From Hermatobates lingyangjiaoensis (taxonomy: Eukaryota; Arthropoda; Insecta; Hemiptera; Hermatobatidae), in NCBI GenBank assembly GCA_026182355.1, contig JAPFBL010000233.1, forward strand, positions 1,178,001-1,242,000: a stretch of 64,000 nt of DNA, read 5' to 3'. The notes under the pieces were generated by a model, which was given only the letters and a program-made list of their open reading frames with translations, searched no databases and was not told the DNA's origin. Shown piece after piece: positions 12,201 to 22,276 of this stretch; the stretch's first letter is position 1; every line of letters begins with the position of its first letter. The position numbers were made by a program, and so were the translations under genes.

Positions 12201-12912
12201 TAATACCACTCGATAACTATAATTTGATAAAAAGTATGATTTTTGATAACTTTTTATAATATTGGACATTATCGAATGTTGTCACATAAATATATCTCAT
12301 TGACTAGGATTCAATGTTTTAAACTTAAAAACATACTTGTGAATATCTTTACAAATCATAAAGTAGCACATTTGAAACAGCACTAATAAATGAATTGAAC
12401 CAATGAAAGTAAAAGTGAACAGTGAGCATATCTGAAGTAAGTTGTTAATTGTTGTTTAACAGGAAGGTGAGTGATATAATTTCAAGATATGTGTTTAATA
12501 TATTTACACATAGTAGATTTTCTTGCATGAGTTTTAAAGAGTAACTAACTTTATTCGTTAAAGTTTGAAAGTTAATTATCTTTTGAAATCAAGTTAGTGA
12601 TATTACTCCATTTCTTAACAGGTTGGTTGAAATTTCTCTGCGGTTTTCCCCACTTTTCATAAGTTTGATTAAGATTTGTTTCTCTATAATGAATATTCAG
12701 TGATTTTTTGTGTATTGACTTTTTTTTTTTTAAAAAAAAAGGTGAATTTTATTATCAGCGTTATATTATTTGTTTTTATATTATTATTATTAATTCTATT
12801 TAATAACATATATGGGATGGTTTATGTATTAAATTTTGGCGAGAGTATATCAATAATTACGTACGTAAGATTTCATACGTCCAACTACCAGTATGAAATA
12901 AAAAAAAAAAAA

Positions 12913-12954
12913 GACTAAGATCTTTCAACCGTACAAGCGGTCTTCATCAGAGTC
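12913..12954 (-). ncRNA. Hammerhead-like ribozyme motif (AGAUCU helix III)
   Basis: Minus strand: GACT, CUGATGA, one extra A, helix II GACCG/CGGTT with loop CTTGTA, GAA, palindromic AGAUCU, U, AGTC. GACT pairs perfectly with AGTC as helix I. All expected parts are present in one 42-base segment. Only one arm survives; poly-A and the 13.06 kb open frame flank it. Confidence 0.65.
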
Positions 12955-13056
12955 AAATCTCAACCGGTATTATGTGTGAAGGAATTCTCTGTTATATACA
13001 CTTCGGGGATGACAATTACTATTATAATATGTTCGGTTTATCGATGAAATAACAGG

Positions 13057-13245
13057 GTGATAGAACATACTGGACTACTGAAGTTCATGGACGACTCTCT
13101 CCTCGAACCGTACATCCACAAACTAACTATGCGAGGAGAAAATTTCTCCGCCCTTAAATATATTTTTGTCGTTCCTAAATCCACAACTGACTCAATTCAT
13201 AGCCTAACCTACACAGACTACTTAAATTATTTCAGAAATACATGA
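13057..13245 (+). CDS. Unidentified short open frame next to a dispersed repeat
   Basis: A 62-residue frame with higher GC and mixed, protein-like composition compared with its flanks, starting M-I-E-H-T-G-L-L and ending L-N-Y-F-R-N-T. It runs directly into the dispersed repeat that begins near 13236, so it is most likely the C-terminal remnant of a transposable-element protein. I do not recognise a domain. No upstream exon or promoter is visible. Confidence 0.25.
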   Translation: MIEHTGLLKFMDDSLLEPYIHKLTMRGENFSALKYIFVVPKSTTDSIHSLTYTDYLNYFRNT

Positions 13246-13710
13246 TAAATAGGCAGAAATACGTCTGATCAGACAGGTCTTTAGTTCAAAAAATATTGGC
13301 TGAATCTTGAAAAGATTTTAGCAATATTGAGAGATAGAAAAGAAAGAAGACAGCTCATGGAGAAGGTTTACTTGATATTTTTAAGAAATATGAACCATTT
13401 CTCCTCACTTTATTAATTTTTATATTTCATGCATGAAAGTGCAGTTTTATTCAACAAAGAAAAAACTTTAAAAAATAAATAAAGAATACTTTTACTGAAA
13501 GAGTATATTTTATATAGCAATTTTCAAGGATTTAGATTGAATTAAATCTATTTAAATTATTTTTTAAAGAAAAAATAAACTTTAGAATCTAATTTAAGAA
13601 ATCATAATTTCTTCAAAAAAAGAAATTAATGTAGTTATCATTCTCAATGGTTGATGGCTGCAAAATGTCAAAAAACTTCTACATTAGGGGAGAGTAAAGA
13701 AAAAAGGTAA
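13236..13710 (+). repeat. Dispersed repeat, copy 3
   Basis: Closely matches 11.04-11.46 kb in the same orientation, from AGAAATACGTCTGATCAG through ACATTAGGGGAGAGTAAA. The two share the same end, suggesting a defined element terminus. Confidence 0.65.
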
Positions 13711-14730
13711 GCTTTCCTCAGGGGAGTGGCCAAAGTAGTTTCGGCTCCCTTAGGACTTAGTAAGCTCTTCATCTTAGTTACATGCTTATGGCACAGTTTT
13801 TTTCCTCTTTATTTTGTTAAGGTATTATAATTAAGGCTGATACCTAAACATTAGTGGTTCACTATTTAAGATAAACCATTTGAATATATCATTAACTAAA
13901 TATTTATTTACAAGAAAATGAATATATAATTTAAATATTTCTAAAATTCTGGGTTTTTAATAAGTGTTTACTCAAACTTGAAAAATATAAAATACGTTTC
14001 CATAATAATAAAATTTTTTGAGACAAAATAAAGCGTTCCTAACACGTCGTGTTGCGAGTAGTACCGAAACATGAACAGAAACACTACCTCATCAGAAAGG
14101 GTTGTTTTATTTAAATAAATTCGTTTTCATGGGATCTATGATCATGATTTCCAGGTAATCATTTACCTGGATAAATAATAGTAATTATGTATGTATGTAT
14201 GTATGCAGTAGTATGTATGTATGGAATATATATAAAGTTGGTAAGTTTGTTTGTTCACCCATTTTCCGTGAAGATAGTGACCTGAAATTATTATAATCTT
14301 TACTTTTTGTTGTAATTGGCTTTGTTGTAGTTGTATTACATAATAACAAATCGTATTAGGGGGTCAAGGTAGCCCAGTGGCTTGCGCAGTCGCCTCGACT
14401 TTCTACAATATTATTTAATAACATTTCTCATCAGGGAGTCAGGGTATCCTATAATATATAATAAACTGTTACTTCAGAGGTTAAAAATGAATAACTTAGA
14501 AACAAATTTGACACGACTGTTATTAAAATATGAATGCTCTAAGGTAATATTATAAAAACACATTCCTTTCATTAATGTTATTTTATGTTGGGTAAATAAA
14601 TTGAACATTTCAACTTATAAGTATTGTTTGCTTTAAATATATTTGTTTGTGTATATAATTTGAATTGATGTTTCATTTATTTATGTCATAAAATAAATGT
14701 TTTTTTTACTTTTAAATGATTTTTATTTTA
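13711..14730. other. AT-rich non-coding stretch with a SINE-head fragment and (TATG)n
   Basis: No gene is recognised. (TATG)n lies at about 14186-14222. A short SINE-head fragment, GGTAGCCCAGTGGCTTGCGC, occurs at about 14370. At 14040-14095 the minus strand has CTGATGA followed by an extended stem (GTAGT...ACTAC), but GAA is broken by an inserted base, so this is at most a decayed hammerhead-like motif. Confidence 0.5.
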
Positions 14731-14734
14731 AATC

Positions 14735-14880
14735 ATTAGTTGTGCAATCCGTAAATGTGTGGTATTACTCATTCTGACGTAATATAAATAAACAAACAAA
14801 AGTCTCCATACAAATAATTTCATTTGTATGGAGACTTTTGTTTGTTTATCAATTTTACCTCAGATTGATTTTTATTTTGC
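14735..14880. mobile_element. Fold-back element, hammerhead-like core deleted
   Basis: Arms with AACAAAAGTCTCCATAC pair almost immediately, leaving a simple inverted repeat. The flanking GTGCAATCCGTAA and GTGTGGTATTACTCATT match the 55.56-55.81 kb element, which still has the ribozyme-like motif. This copy therefore looks like an internal-deletion product of that family. Confidence 0.55.
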
Positions 14881-15819
14881 TAAATATACTTACTGTGTAT
14901 ACATCTTGAATCATGTTAGGAATACTATACTAAAAGCTTGGTCCATATAAGAATCTGTTTCCGTGCCTTAATAACTAGAAAACTATTAAAATTATCCCTG
15001 TCAATCATGTTCAGTGAATATATTTCAATAACTATTGCTATAATTTCTGAGTGACACAAAGGGTCACAGGTAGTCAGTCTAGTTTACAATATTATGTTAA
15101 TCAGAATTAATCAATTGTATTGATATTATTATGAAATGAATATTTTGAAAAAAAGAAACAAATGGATGAATTTAGAAAAGCTAAACCAGATAACAGCATA
15201 ATAAAGTCGGTGTTTAATTCATACCAGTTAATCGCCGAATGGCCTGAAATCATTAAATCAGAATTTTCAGGATATATATTGCCAAACTAAATACACCTGT
15301 GCTTTGACTGTGTAATCTGCAAAGCGTAAACCACTTTCATTGGTCTTTCACTCCCTAATGAAGCTAGTAAAAAGGCTAATTTCCATGGTTTATTATATAA
15401 ATAATGCCGGCAGAAAATGAGAGTGTAATATAAAAGAAAAAATATTTAATCTACTTGTCAATCTCATCATCTTTTGTAAAAAAAATTTATCAATTTTGAG
15501 ATAATCTAGAGAAATATTTCAAAATAAATATAATGCCAAATGACAAACTGACAAAGACAAAATTTGAAATCCTATTTAGAAGAAAAATGGTAGTGAAAAA
15601 ATTCAACTTCACAATTCAATTTTACGAAACTCATGGAATTATACGTAATTCATAAAGAAATCTCAACCCTCTAAAAATCGTAATTAATACACAATATGGT
15701 AGTATAATTAATATAGTAACTCCCCGCACAAGGATACCAACACAACAAACTGTAATACGAGTAACACTTGAGCAAATATACGGATGGATACATATACTTC
15801 CTGACAACAACTTCCTTAC
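14881..15819. other. Non-coding stretch with one unique island
   Basis: No gene is seen. 15190-15420 is a moderately GC-richer, apparently unique block. The rest is AT-rich. Confidence 0.5.
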
Positions 15820-15918
15820 ATCGGTATTTCATTAAAACATACTTATTTAGATCGTTACTTGACTTTATTATAATAGTTTAAGACAATCCCATGCATGGAA
15901 CAATAAATTATCTCTCAC

Positions 15919-15958
<40 letters not shown>

Positions 15959-16065
15959 ACTGTGATGTGAGAGATAATTTATTGTTCCATGCATGGGATT
16001 GTCTTAAACTATTATAATAAAGTCAAGTAACGATCTAAATAAGTATGTTTTAATGAAATACCGAT
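15820..16065. repeat. Perfect long hairpin with (TA)n loop
   Basis: Two arms of 101 bases (15820-15920 and 15965-16065) are exact reverse complements as far as I can read, separated by a (TA)n-rich loop of 44 bases. Perfect arms imply a recent inversion-duplication, gene conversion or cruciform-mediated copying. The arms do not carry the CUGANGA...GAA motif. The next PLE arm begins about 65 bases downstream. Confidence 0.85.
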
Positions 16066-16124
16066 ATAAATACCGGTATAAATGCCGATGAAATACCGAA
16101 AAGCGCCTACAACGTGCTTGGTCT

Positions 16125-16255
16125 CCCATTCTCTTTTCTCCTGAAGACGGATTACCCGAATATTTGAGTCTGTAATTGTGTTTCCCTACTTTTTGTGTTG
16201 CTCTTTGTTAATCTCGAACTCGTATATATATATATATATATATAATATATATATA
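16125..16255 (+). mobile_element. PLE-type arm, AAUU family, next to (TA)n
   Basis: Single arm with TTTCTCCTGAAGACGG and the outer sequence GTGTTTCC. CTGAAGA (16141-16147) and a short GG/CC helix II are intact, but GAA is followed by TATT rather than AATT, so helix III is no longer palindromic. It ends in (TA)n at 16224-16253. Confidence 0.55.
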
Positions 16256-16345
16256 CGGTACTGTTTTCTTGTCCACAAAATATTAACAAACACTTTTTCT
16301 TCTTCTCGGAGTTTGGTCAGGGTAAATATATGGAATCACCTTTTT

Positions 16346-16383
16346 GCCAACGTTTCGTCTTTATTTTAAGACATCCTCAGGGC
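16346..16383 (-). ncRNA. Hammerhead-like ribozyme motif (ACGU helix III), left arm
   Basis: Minus strand: GCC, CUGAGGA, one extra U, helix II GTCTT/AAGAC with a six-base loop, GAA, palindromic ACGU, U, GGC. GCC and GGC form a perfect helix I next to the core. Every conserved position is intact apart from the extra base before helix II. Confidence 0.65.
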
Positions 16384-16550
16384 TATAAACTAACAAAAAA
16401 ACAATAAACAATGGACATGGAAAAAAACTTACTCAAGCCTTGAAAAAAAAACAGAACCAGCCTTGAGTAAGTTTTTTTCAATTTGTTTATGATGCTTCTA
16501 AAGTAGAAATGACAAATGTCCATTGTTTATTGTTTTTTTGTTAGTTTATA

Positions 16551-16588
16551 GCCCTGAGGATGTCTTAAAATAAAGACGAAACGTTGGC
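16551..16588 (+). ncRNA. Hammerhead-like ribozyme motif (ACGU helix III), right arm
   Basis: Plus-strand mirror of the left-arm motif, with identical sequence: CUGAGGA at 16554-16560, GAA at 16578-16580, ACGT at 16581-16584. A transcript across the whole element would form the long inverted repeat and hide both motifs. A transcript of one arm could fold the hammerhead. Confidence 0.65.
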
Positions 16589-16647
16589 AAAAAGGTGATT
16601 CCATATATTTACCCTGACCAAACTCCGAGAAGAAGAAAAAGTGTTTG

Positions 16648-16709
<62 letters not shown>

Positions 16710-16739
16710 TATAGTCGCCGCTCTACCTTCTAGCGGTAA

Positions 16740-16800
16740 TCTTCGCCTCCTGATGACGACGATGGACGAAATATAGAAATGAGTTATTCCTTTGTCTATC
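16740..16800 (+). mobile_element. PLE-type arm, AUAU family
   Basis: CTGATGA at 16750-16756, one extra C, a GAC/GGAC region with a weakened helix II, GAA, ATAT, A, and a GAAATGAG flank. UC and GA next to the core can pair. Preceded by (TA)n at 16655-16704, the same family as 4.97 and 56.15 kb. Confidence 0.5.
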
Positions 16801-17082
16801 TGTGAGCTACCTTCTTTTTAATTGGTTTTTAAATATATATATTTAAATAATATAATTATTTATATACATAATTAAGAAAAAAGTAAAAAAGACACAGAAA
16901 ATGTGCTCTAAGGTCTTTCACATATATGTCATCAGAGAGCAACTAAAGATTGATAACAACAAAGGTTACAGTTCCTTGTAACTTGTATACTTTCATTAGT
17001 TTTCATCGCGTATTTATTGTGATTATTTAGTATATATATATATGCATATATGTTCAAACCACAATATGAAATGGGAAAACAA

Positions 17083-17125
17083 GACTAAGATCTTTCAACC
17101 GTTACAAGCGGCCTTCGTCAGAGTC
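17083..17125 (-). ncRNA. Hammerhead-like ribozyme motif (AGAUCU), left arm
   Basis: Minus strand: GACT, CUGACGA, one extra A, helix II GGCCG/CGGTT (a G-U pair replaces A-U), GAA, AGAUCU, U, AGTC. Helix I GACT/AGTC is perfect. Confidence 0.65.
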
Positions 17126-17174
17126 AAAAACCCAACTGAAATACTTTCTTAATGAAAAACCCAGTTGAGTTTTT

Positions 17175-17217
17175 GACTCTGACGAAGAGTGCTTGTTACA
17201 GTTGAAAGATCTTAGTC
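17175..17217 (+). ncRNA. Hammerhead-like ribozyme motif (AGAUCU), right arm with helix II change
   Basis: CUGACGA at 17179-17185, GAA at 17204-17206, AGATCT at 17207-17212, helix I GACT/AGTC. Helix II reads GAGTG/CAGTT instead of GACCG/CGGTT. One pair has changed C-G to U-A on both sides (compensatory), and another position is now a G-G mismatch. Confidence 0.6.
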
Positions 17218-17284
17218 TTGTTTTCCCAGTTTCTTATTGCGGTTTGATTATTGATATATATTATTGATATATATATATATATCA

Positions 17285-17550
17285 AACGATTAATTACAAA
17301 AAAAGAAAAGAAATAACACCACTCACTTCAATATTTCGACTTCGTCATGAACCGGAGAAGGAGAAGAAGAGGAGTCCTGCTCAGCTGGTAAACAGCAACC
17401 TGCTGTTGCTGTTACTGAGTTAGTGTGATGACAATCAAGCAGAACTCCTCTTTTCTTCTTCTCCTTCTTCTTATGACAACTGAGGTCAAAATATTGAAGT
17501 GTAATGTGTTGTTATTTCTATGTTTTATTTTATTGTGATCGTTTGATATG
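17285..17550. mobile_element. Fold-back PLE-type element, AUAU family, decayed
   Basis: Arms around 17310-17390 and 17440-17530 share the ATATTGAAGTG block and a GAAGAAG-rich part. The left arm (minus strand) reads CATGACGA, and the right arm lacks a clean core, so neither motif is intact. Confidence 0.55.
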
Positions 17551-18600
17551 TTGTCCTAAAGGAATGTTCAATGTTTTAAATGTATATATAACTACTTATA
17601 AGAAAAAAATAAAACAATATAGTAAATGAAACGTTTTCGGGCTAGTTTTACAGAACGAAGAAACGAAAATAACATAACAAAATAACTATCATTAGAGACT
17701 TTACATCAAACACTACAGGCAGCAGTATAAACACCATCACAAGTTCTACTGTCAAAAACTATACAACTTCTTCACAAAACAGATCAAATATTATTGATCC
17801 AAAAAACACATACCAATAAAGAGTTTATTAAAGTTTTACCCTTATATGATTGTAACGTGAAAGCTTATTCAATGACATTAATGTGTCCAAAGTCGTTATT
17901 AACTTAATTGACCTTTGTTTGACATACATGTTACTCGCACTAATATAAAATCAAAGATGTAAAAAATTTGAAGTGAAATTCGGTATTGAAATGAATAAAT
18001 TAACAATATAAATAGTTTTTATGAAAAAAAAAGAAGTGGAATTGAAAAATCAATTGGGGAATAATTGAGATGAAGACATTTGTAAGAGCATAAATTGATA
18101 ATCTATAGAGGTCTAATTGAATCCAAGAAGGAAAGGGTCAATTGATTATTTCATTCATTATTTAGCTAATAGAAAGTTGGTGGGAGGGGGTAATTGTTGG
18201 GAGAGTGGGGCTGGCTCAAGCACCGCGGGAATTATTTAGTCCTTGGCTGAGGAGTGCAGGAGGGGGGGAAAGGTTTACGTTCTCCTTTCCAAATCTAAAT
18301 TTCCAAGCATCTGTTCAACTCGACGCCTCAATTCTCCTAGCCATGTTGATTGAACCAAATGAAAACTCAAATTTTAATTAAACCTTTCCATTAGTTTTAG
18401 TATTTAATTCTCTGATATATTTTTTTTTTTGCTTTTATTTGAGAAAGCAAAATGAAACTAGCGTACTGAAACTTTAACAGGTAAATAAAAGGAAACAAAA
18501 ACATAATTGTACTAATATTACAGCATTAAAAAATTTAGGGTTCTAAAGTATGTTTATGATCACTTAATAGTGTTTTATATATCTGCATAAAAAGTATTAT
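17551..18600. other. Non-coding stretch with a unique GC-richer island
   Basis: No gene is seen. 18060-18350 is moderately GC-rich with G runs and AATTGATTATT-type motifs, and is not repeated in the window. It may be regulatory; there is no direct proof. Flanks are AT-rich. Confidence 0.5.
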
Positions 18601-18689
18601 AACTTTTTTTTTTGTAGAAGGGTCGGGGACTGACAAACTCAGACCTCCGATGCTGATTCCTCGAGGAAATATTGCATTTTCAATTGATT

Positions 18690-19043
18690 TTATATTGGGA
18701 GTCCTAAAATTTTGTCTAACTCATTTGTATTTAAGAGTACCTGATTTATTTATTTTAAGGATTTATTTATTTTAACGATGACTGACATCGTACAGGCTCG
18801 GGCTCTGCGAACTAATAAGGTGCTAAACGGTAGGCAACACTGACTGGCGGCATCTTGATTGGAAAATCAAGAAGCATAAATCAATTTGCTTTTGCAGGTG
18901 AATGTGCGATTTCGGGCCAATGAGATCTTCCTCGTTAACGACGGGACAATCTGCTCAGTTTTATTCATTTACCACGTGGATAAATTGAGTGCCAGAATGG
19001 GTATCAAACCCCGAACCTACCACTTCAGAGGTGAGCACGCCTC
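18690..19043 (-). mobile_element. SINE copy interrupted by a 120-base module
   Basis: Matches the SINE body (GGGAGTCCTAAA, TGACATCGTACAGGCTCGGG) and head (TATCAAACCCCGAACCTACC) on the minus strand. It is broken after CTCGGG by the module at about 18810-18931. The tRNA-like head lies to the right. This gives a nesting order: the SINE came first, the module later. Confidence 0.7.
18810..18931 (+). repeat. 120-base module of unknown type, copy 1 (inside SINE)
   Basis: Nearly identical to 19828-19953. Contains a 7-bp hairpin (CTTGATT, loop GGAA, AATCAAG), the string GCTTTTGCAGGTGAATGTGCG and CCAATGAGATCTTCC. I do not recognise it. It lacks terminal inverted repeats. It might be a small-RNA pseudogene or part of a larger element. 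Confidence 0.65.
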
Positions 19044-19355
19044 GTAATTATTATAATAATATAATCATTTTTTATTCAATAAAAAAAAAAGTTTATTCAA
19101 AACTGTACGAAGTAGTTTTATTATAATTCTCGTTTATTATGGAAAAGAACTCATCTAATGTTACTTCCGAAAGCTTTAAAAATCGGTCAGTTTTTCTCTA
19201 AATAAATTTTGTGATATTTATATATCTGATTATCGGAAGGAAAAGTTTGAAATGGGGTTGTAATACTTGATTGTACTTTCTATGCAATACTTTATTAATA
19301 CATACATTTATATGAAGATTATGTGCAAATATTGAATTTGATTTAAGTAAAATTA

Positions 19356-19690
19356 ATGCTTTCAATATTTCGATACAAATCCTTTACGCGTTATGTGTTA
19401 CGTTGTTGTAGACGTCCGATCGGTTTTGCACGCAGTAAATCTTCAGTAGGGCTACTTGTCAAGCACAAAAGCAAACTCCTTTGGCATATTCCATTGAGAT
19501 ATCACTCTGAGGTACCTCCGTGGTGGGCTTGGCGAAATGTTTGCCGCCATTACAGAGAAATAAGCTCAAATTCATTAACCCCATTGTAAACGATACAACG
19601 TATTTGCGTTGCCTAGAAGATGCATTCGTGAAAAACGTTTCAGACATTTGCAACAATGAATCATTAGGTATGTCGAATTTTTATAATAAT
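19356..19690 (+). CDS. Possible exon-like or degenerate coding block
   Basis: A GC-richer block between the two module copies has overlapping open frames on both strands. On the plus strand a frame from 19520 reads about 60 residues, and at 19669-19674 it meets ATTAG/GTATGT, a good donor-like sequence. The overlapping frame from 19356 (77 residues) and a 65-residue minus-strand frame also exist, so strand is uncertain. No domain is recognised. Most likely an old transposase or host-exon remnant with a frameshift. Confidence 0.25.
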
Positions 19691-19827
19691 ATAATATTCA
19701 CTTAGCTCTGTGATTCTAACCTTATACATGCTAAAGTATAGCCGAAGTTGCATATGTCTATGGCAATCGAGTTTCTAATCGCTTTTTGAAAACTCAACTC
19801 GATGAGTGAATTAACTGAAAAGGTAAT

Positions 19828-19953
19828 GACGAACTAATAAGGTGCTAAACGGTTAGCAACAGTGACTTGCGGCATCTTGATTGGAAAATCAAGAAGTATA
19901 AATCAATTTGCTTTTGCAGGTGAATGTGCGATTTCCGGCCAATGAGATCTTCC
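19828..19953 (+). repeat. 120-base module of unknown type, copy 2
   Basis: Same orientation as copy 1, with about ten differences. It ends CTTCCCC followed by TTTTTT and a run of A. The T run could serve as a Pol III terminator and the A run as a retroposed tail. Copy 1 lacks these. Confidence 0.65.
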
Positions 19954-21690
19954 CCTTTTTTGAATAAAAAAAAAAAAAAAAATAGCTGACTGTTGAGATG
20001 ACGTTGATAAACGTAGAGTACTTAACTTAACAATACTGCAGTTCGATTGGTTATTTCTTGTCACAAGAATGGACAGTTTTGAAATATTTACTAAGTCATA
20101 TATTGATAAAATTGTATATAAGTCGACTGGAAAACATTTGCAAAATATAAAGATAATAACTAATCTCTGTTTCACTGAAAAGAAAACATATAAAATATAT
20201 AAAATATATAATATATATGTAACAGATATATAAATTGACTGGAGAACATTTGCAAAGTATAATGCTAATAATTAGCGTCTGGTTTACTGAAAAGAAAACA
20301 ATTAATAATTAAAACCATTAATTATAAATTAATAATTTATTTTAGCTTTTTGATAACTAGCATTTGGTTAATTAATATGATTTAATGAGTTGATATTTAT
20401 AATATGAATGCTCTCTTTCCAGCATTTGTAGAGATTGCACTATGGCATTATTGATGTACCAGTAATTATGTAATTTTATTTAGGTATTTTCAAATATGGA
20501 GAATGTATAGTGCCGTTCTTTATACAAAAACGGTTTTAATTCCAAACCTCTTTCTCTGGTGATTCTATAAATTTTTAACTCTACATTAAGTATTGTTTTA
20601 ATAACTATATTACGTTCTAAAAATTTATTAAAATAAAATATTGCACTAAAAATAGCAACTACTCATCTTTCTCTGCAGTAAATTGTCCTATTGCTATGAA
20701 ATAATTATATCTTTTTTGTTATAACAAGCATAATGGAAATACCTTTATAAAAATAAATTGAGCCATAAAATTGATTTACCCTGAGGTGTATATAACTTTG
20801 ACAATAAAGTATGATAAAATATCTACAAGATATCCACAGCAACATAACTAAAAAAGTAAAATAGAAGTAATTTTCGTTGTTATTATTAATATTTACTCAT
20901 AACTATAACAGAATTATTTAATATTTGATAATGGTACAATTGAGTTTAGCTCACTTCTAATTTATTTATTGTATTTCAACATTGTATTTTGTATTGTAAA
21001 AAATTTTCTGGTTTAATAATTGGTATTTTAATTTTTTTTTTGTTTTTAAATATCATAAATATTATGTATTGTTGAAATTTTATCAATGGTCCCATTTTTC
21101 ATTTTTTACAACAGTTTAAAATTTTATAATTTTCAAAATGGTTAAATTTTGAAAATTTGGTTATATCACTTTGTTCGGTCTACAGTTAAAAACACTCTTC
21201 TTCAATGACTAAAATTATAAAACCCCAGTCTACAAGTTACAATATTTAAGCCACAGGATTGATTTTATGAAAGTAGTTTCATAAATGAAAACCATTTAAA
21301 TTTTTGAATAACTAATTCATTCATATTGACTAGATCAGTTTAAATCTAATTCTTAAAGGAAAGTCAACGTGAAATATTCAAAGTAAGACTAGAATTTTCA
21401 TTGATTTTACATGATTTCACTAAATATTTAATTTCATGATAGAGAGAAAATATAGAGTTGGTAAGAGAGCGGTATGACTTATCCTTGGCATCTTAGAATT
21501 TAGATGAAAAAATAATTATTTAAGTAGATTTAGTTAAGTAACTTATGAAGTTCGATTTTATACTTAACTGTATAAACTGTATAATAAACAATTAAGTTTA
21601 AAATTACATATGGGATGTACCTTCAACATAATTTTGCAAATGTAAAAAGAATACAACAGTATAAAAGTATATATGAATGTCAAAACCACA
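19954..21690. other. AT-rich non-coding stretch with a tandem duplication
   Basis: No gene is recognised. About 75 bases at 20114-20190 (ACTGGAAAACATTTGCAAA ... CACTGAAAAGAAAACA) recur at about 20228-20302 with substitutions, separated by (TA)-rich sequence. The remainder is AT-rich with no domain-bearing frame. Confidence 0.5.
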
Positions 21691-21699
21691 AGTAAAAAT

Positions 21700-22025
21700 G
21701 AGAAAAAATACTATGAATCTTTTAACCGTAACAAGCGGTCTTCGTCACAGTCAAATCTCATTTATATATATATATTTGCATGGAGACTTCTTGATTTCTT
21801 CGGGGACATTGATAGAAGAAGCATTAAACACCGCATGCGATTGGTTGACTATACTAGCCAGAATATATGTATATATACATATATTCACTTAATAAACGGA
21901 AAAACGATCCAAACTGGACAACATAACAATTCAAAATTGAGGATAGGTAGTACACGAAGTAAAGAAACACACGTACAAACTCAAATTTTTGGGCAATCTG
22001 TCTTCAGGAGAAAAGAGAAATGGAG
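21700..22025 (-). mobile_element. Two PLE-type arm fragments (AGAUCU and AAUU families)
   Basis: 21718-21760 (minus) matches the AGAUCU family but the core reads GTGACGA. 21885-22015 (minus) matches the AAUU family with CTGAAGA, but GAA is altered to AAA, and it starts with the GATCCAAACTGGAC motif seen at 37.34 kb. (TA)n separates them. The frame across them is not a gene. Confidence 0.5.
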
Positions 22026-22045
22026 ACAGAGCACTTTTTTTTTTT

Positions 22046-22276
22046 AACCGATCCCCTAGGTGGTGATTTTCAAGTAGGGATCTTGAACGAGGACCTGACA
22101 TCGTACAGGCTCGGGATCGACTGCTTAACGTCCTCTCCGTAGGACGATGTACTTAGATTTATTCACATCCCGCGTGAATAAATCAAGGGCCAGGTGAGGA
22201 TCAAACCCCGGAGTACCATACCAGAGGCGAGTACGTCCACCACTGAGCTACTAACCTGACCTGACTTAACCTGACC
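22046..22276 (-). mobile_element. SINE copy
   Basis: Minus-strand head with CTCAGTGGTGGACGTACTCGC and a B-box-like GGGGTTTGATCC, followed by the body (GATTTATTCAC, GGACGTTAAGCAGTCGATCCC). The 3' part follows the second tail type (GGGGATCGG), not the AACCT tail. It abuts a T run at 22028. Confidence 0.75.

Larger units (their letters stand above)
16288..16646. mobile_element. Fold-back PLE-type element, ACGU family, arms identical
   Basis: The 131-base arms at 16288-16418 and 16516-16646 are exact reverse complements by eye, around a 97-base centre. The flanks are (TA)n (16224-16253 and 16655-16704). Each arm carries a complete hammerhead-like motif, one on each strand. No long frame is present. 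Confidence 0.8.
17050..17260. mobile_element. Fold-back PLE-type element, AGAUCU family, both arms with motif
   Basis: Inverted repeat between (TA)n tracts, with outer arms carrying TTTCCCA...TTGTGGTTTGA-type sequence. The left arm has the motif on the minus strand and the right arm on the plus strand. The centre holds AACCCAACTGA. Confidence 0.75.

Noticed and set aside
14040..14095. Intact hammerhead with long helix II
   Set aside because: CTGATGA and an extended stem are present, but the GAA strand is interrupted (GCAA), so it was not called as a motif.
18810..18931. Spliceosomal or spliced-leader RNA
   Set aside because: No convincing Sm site flanked by stems and no match to U1, U2, U4, U5 or U6 landmarks; the module is left as unknown.
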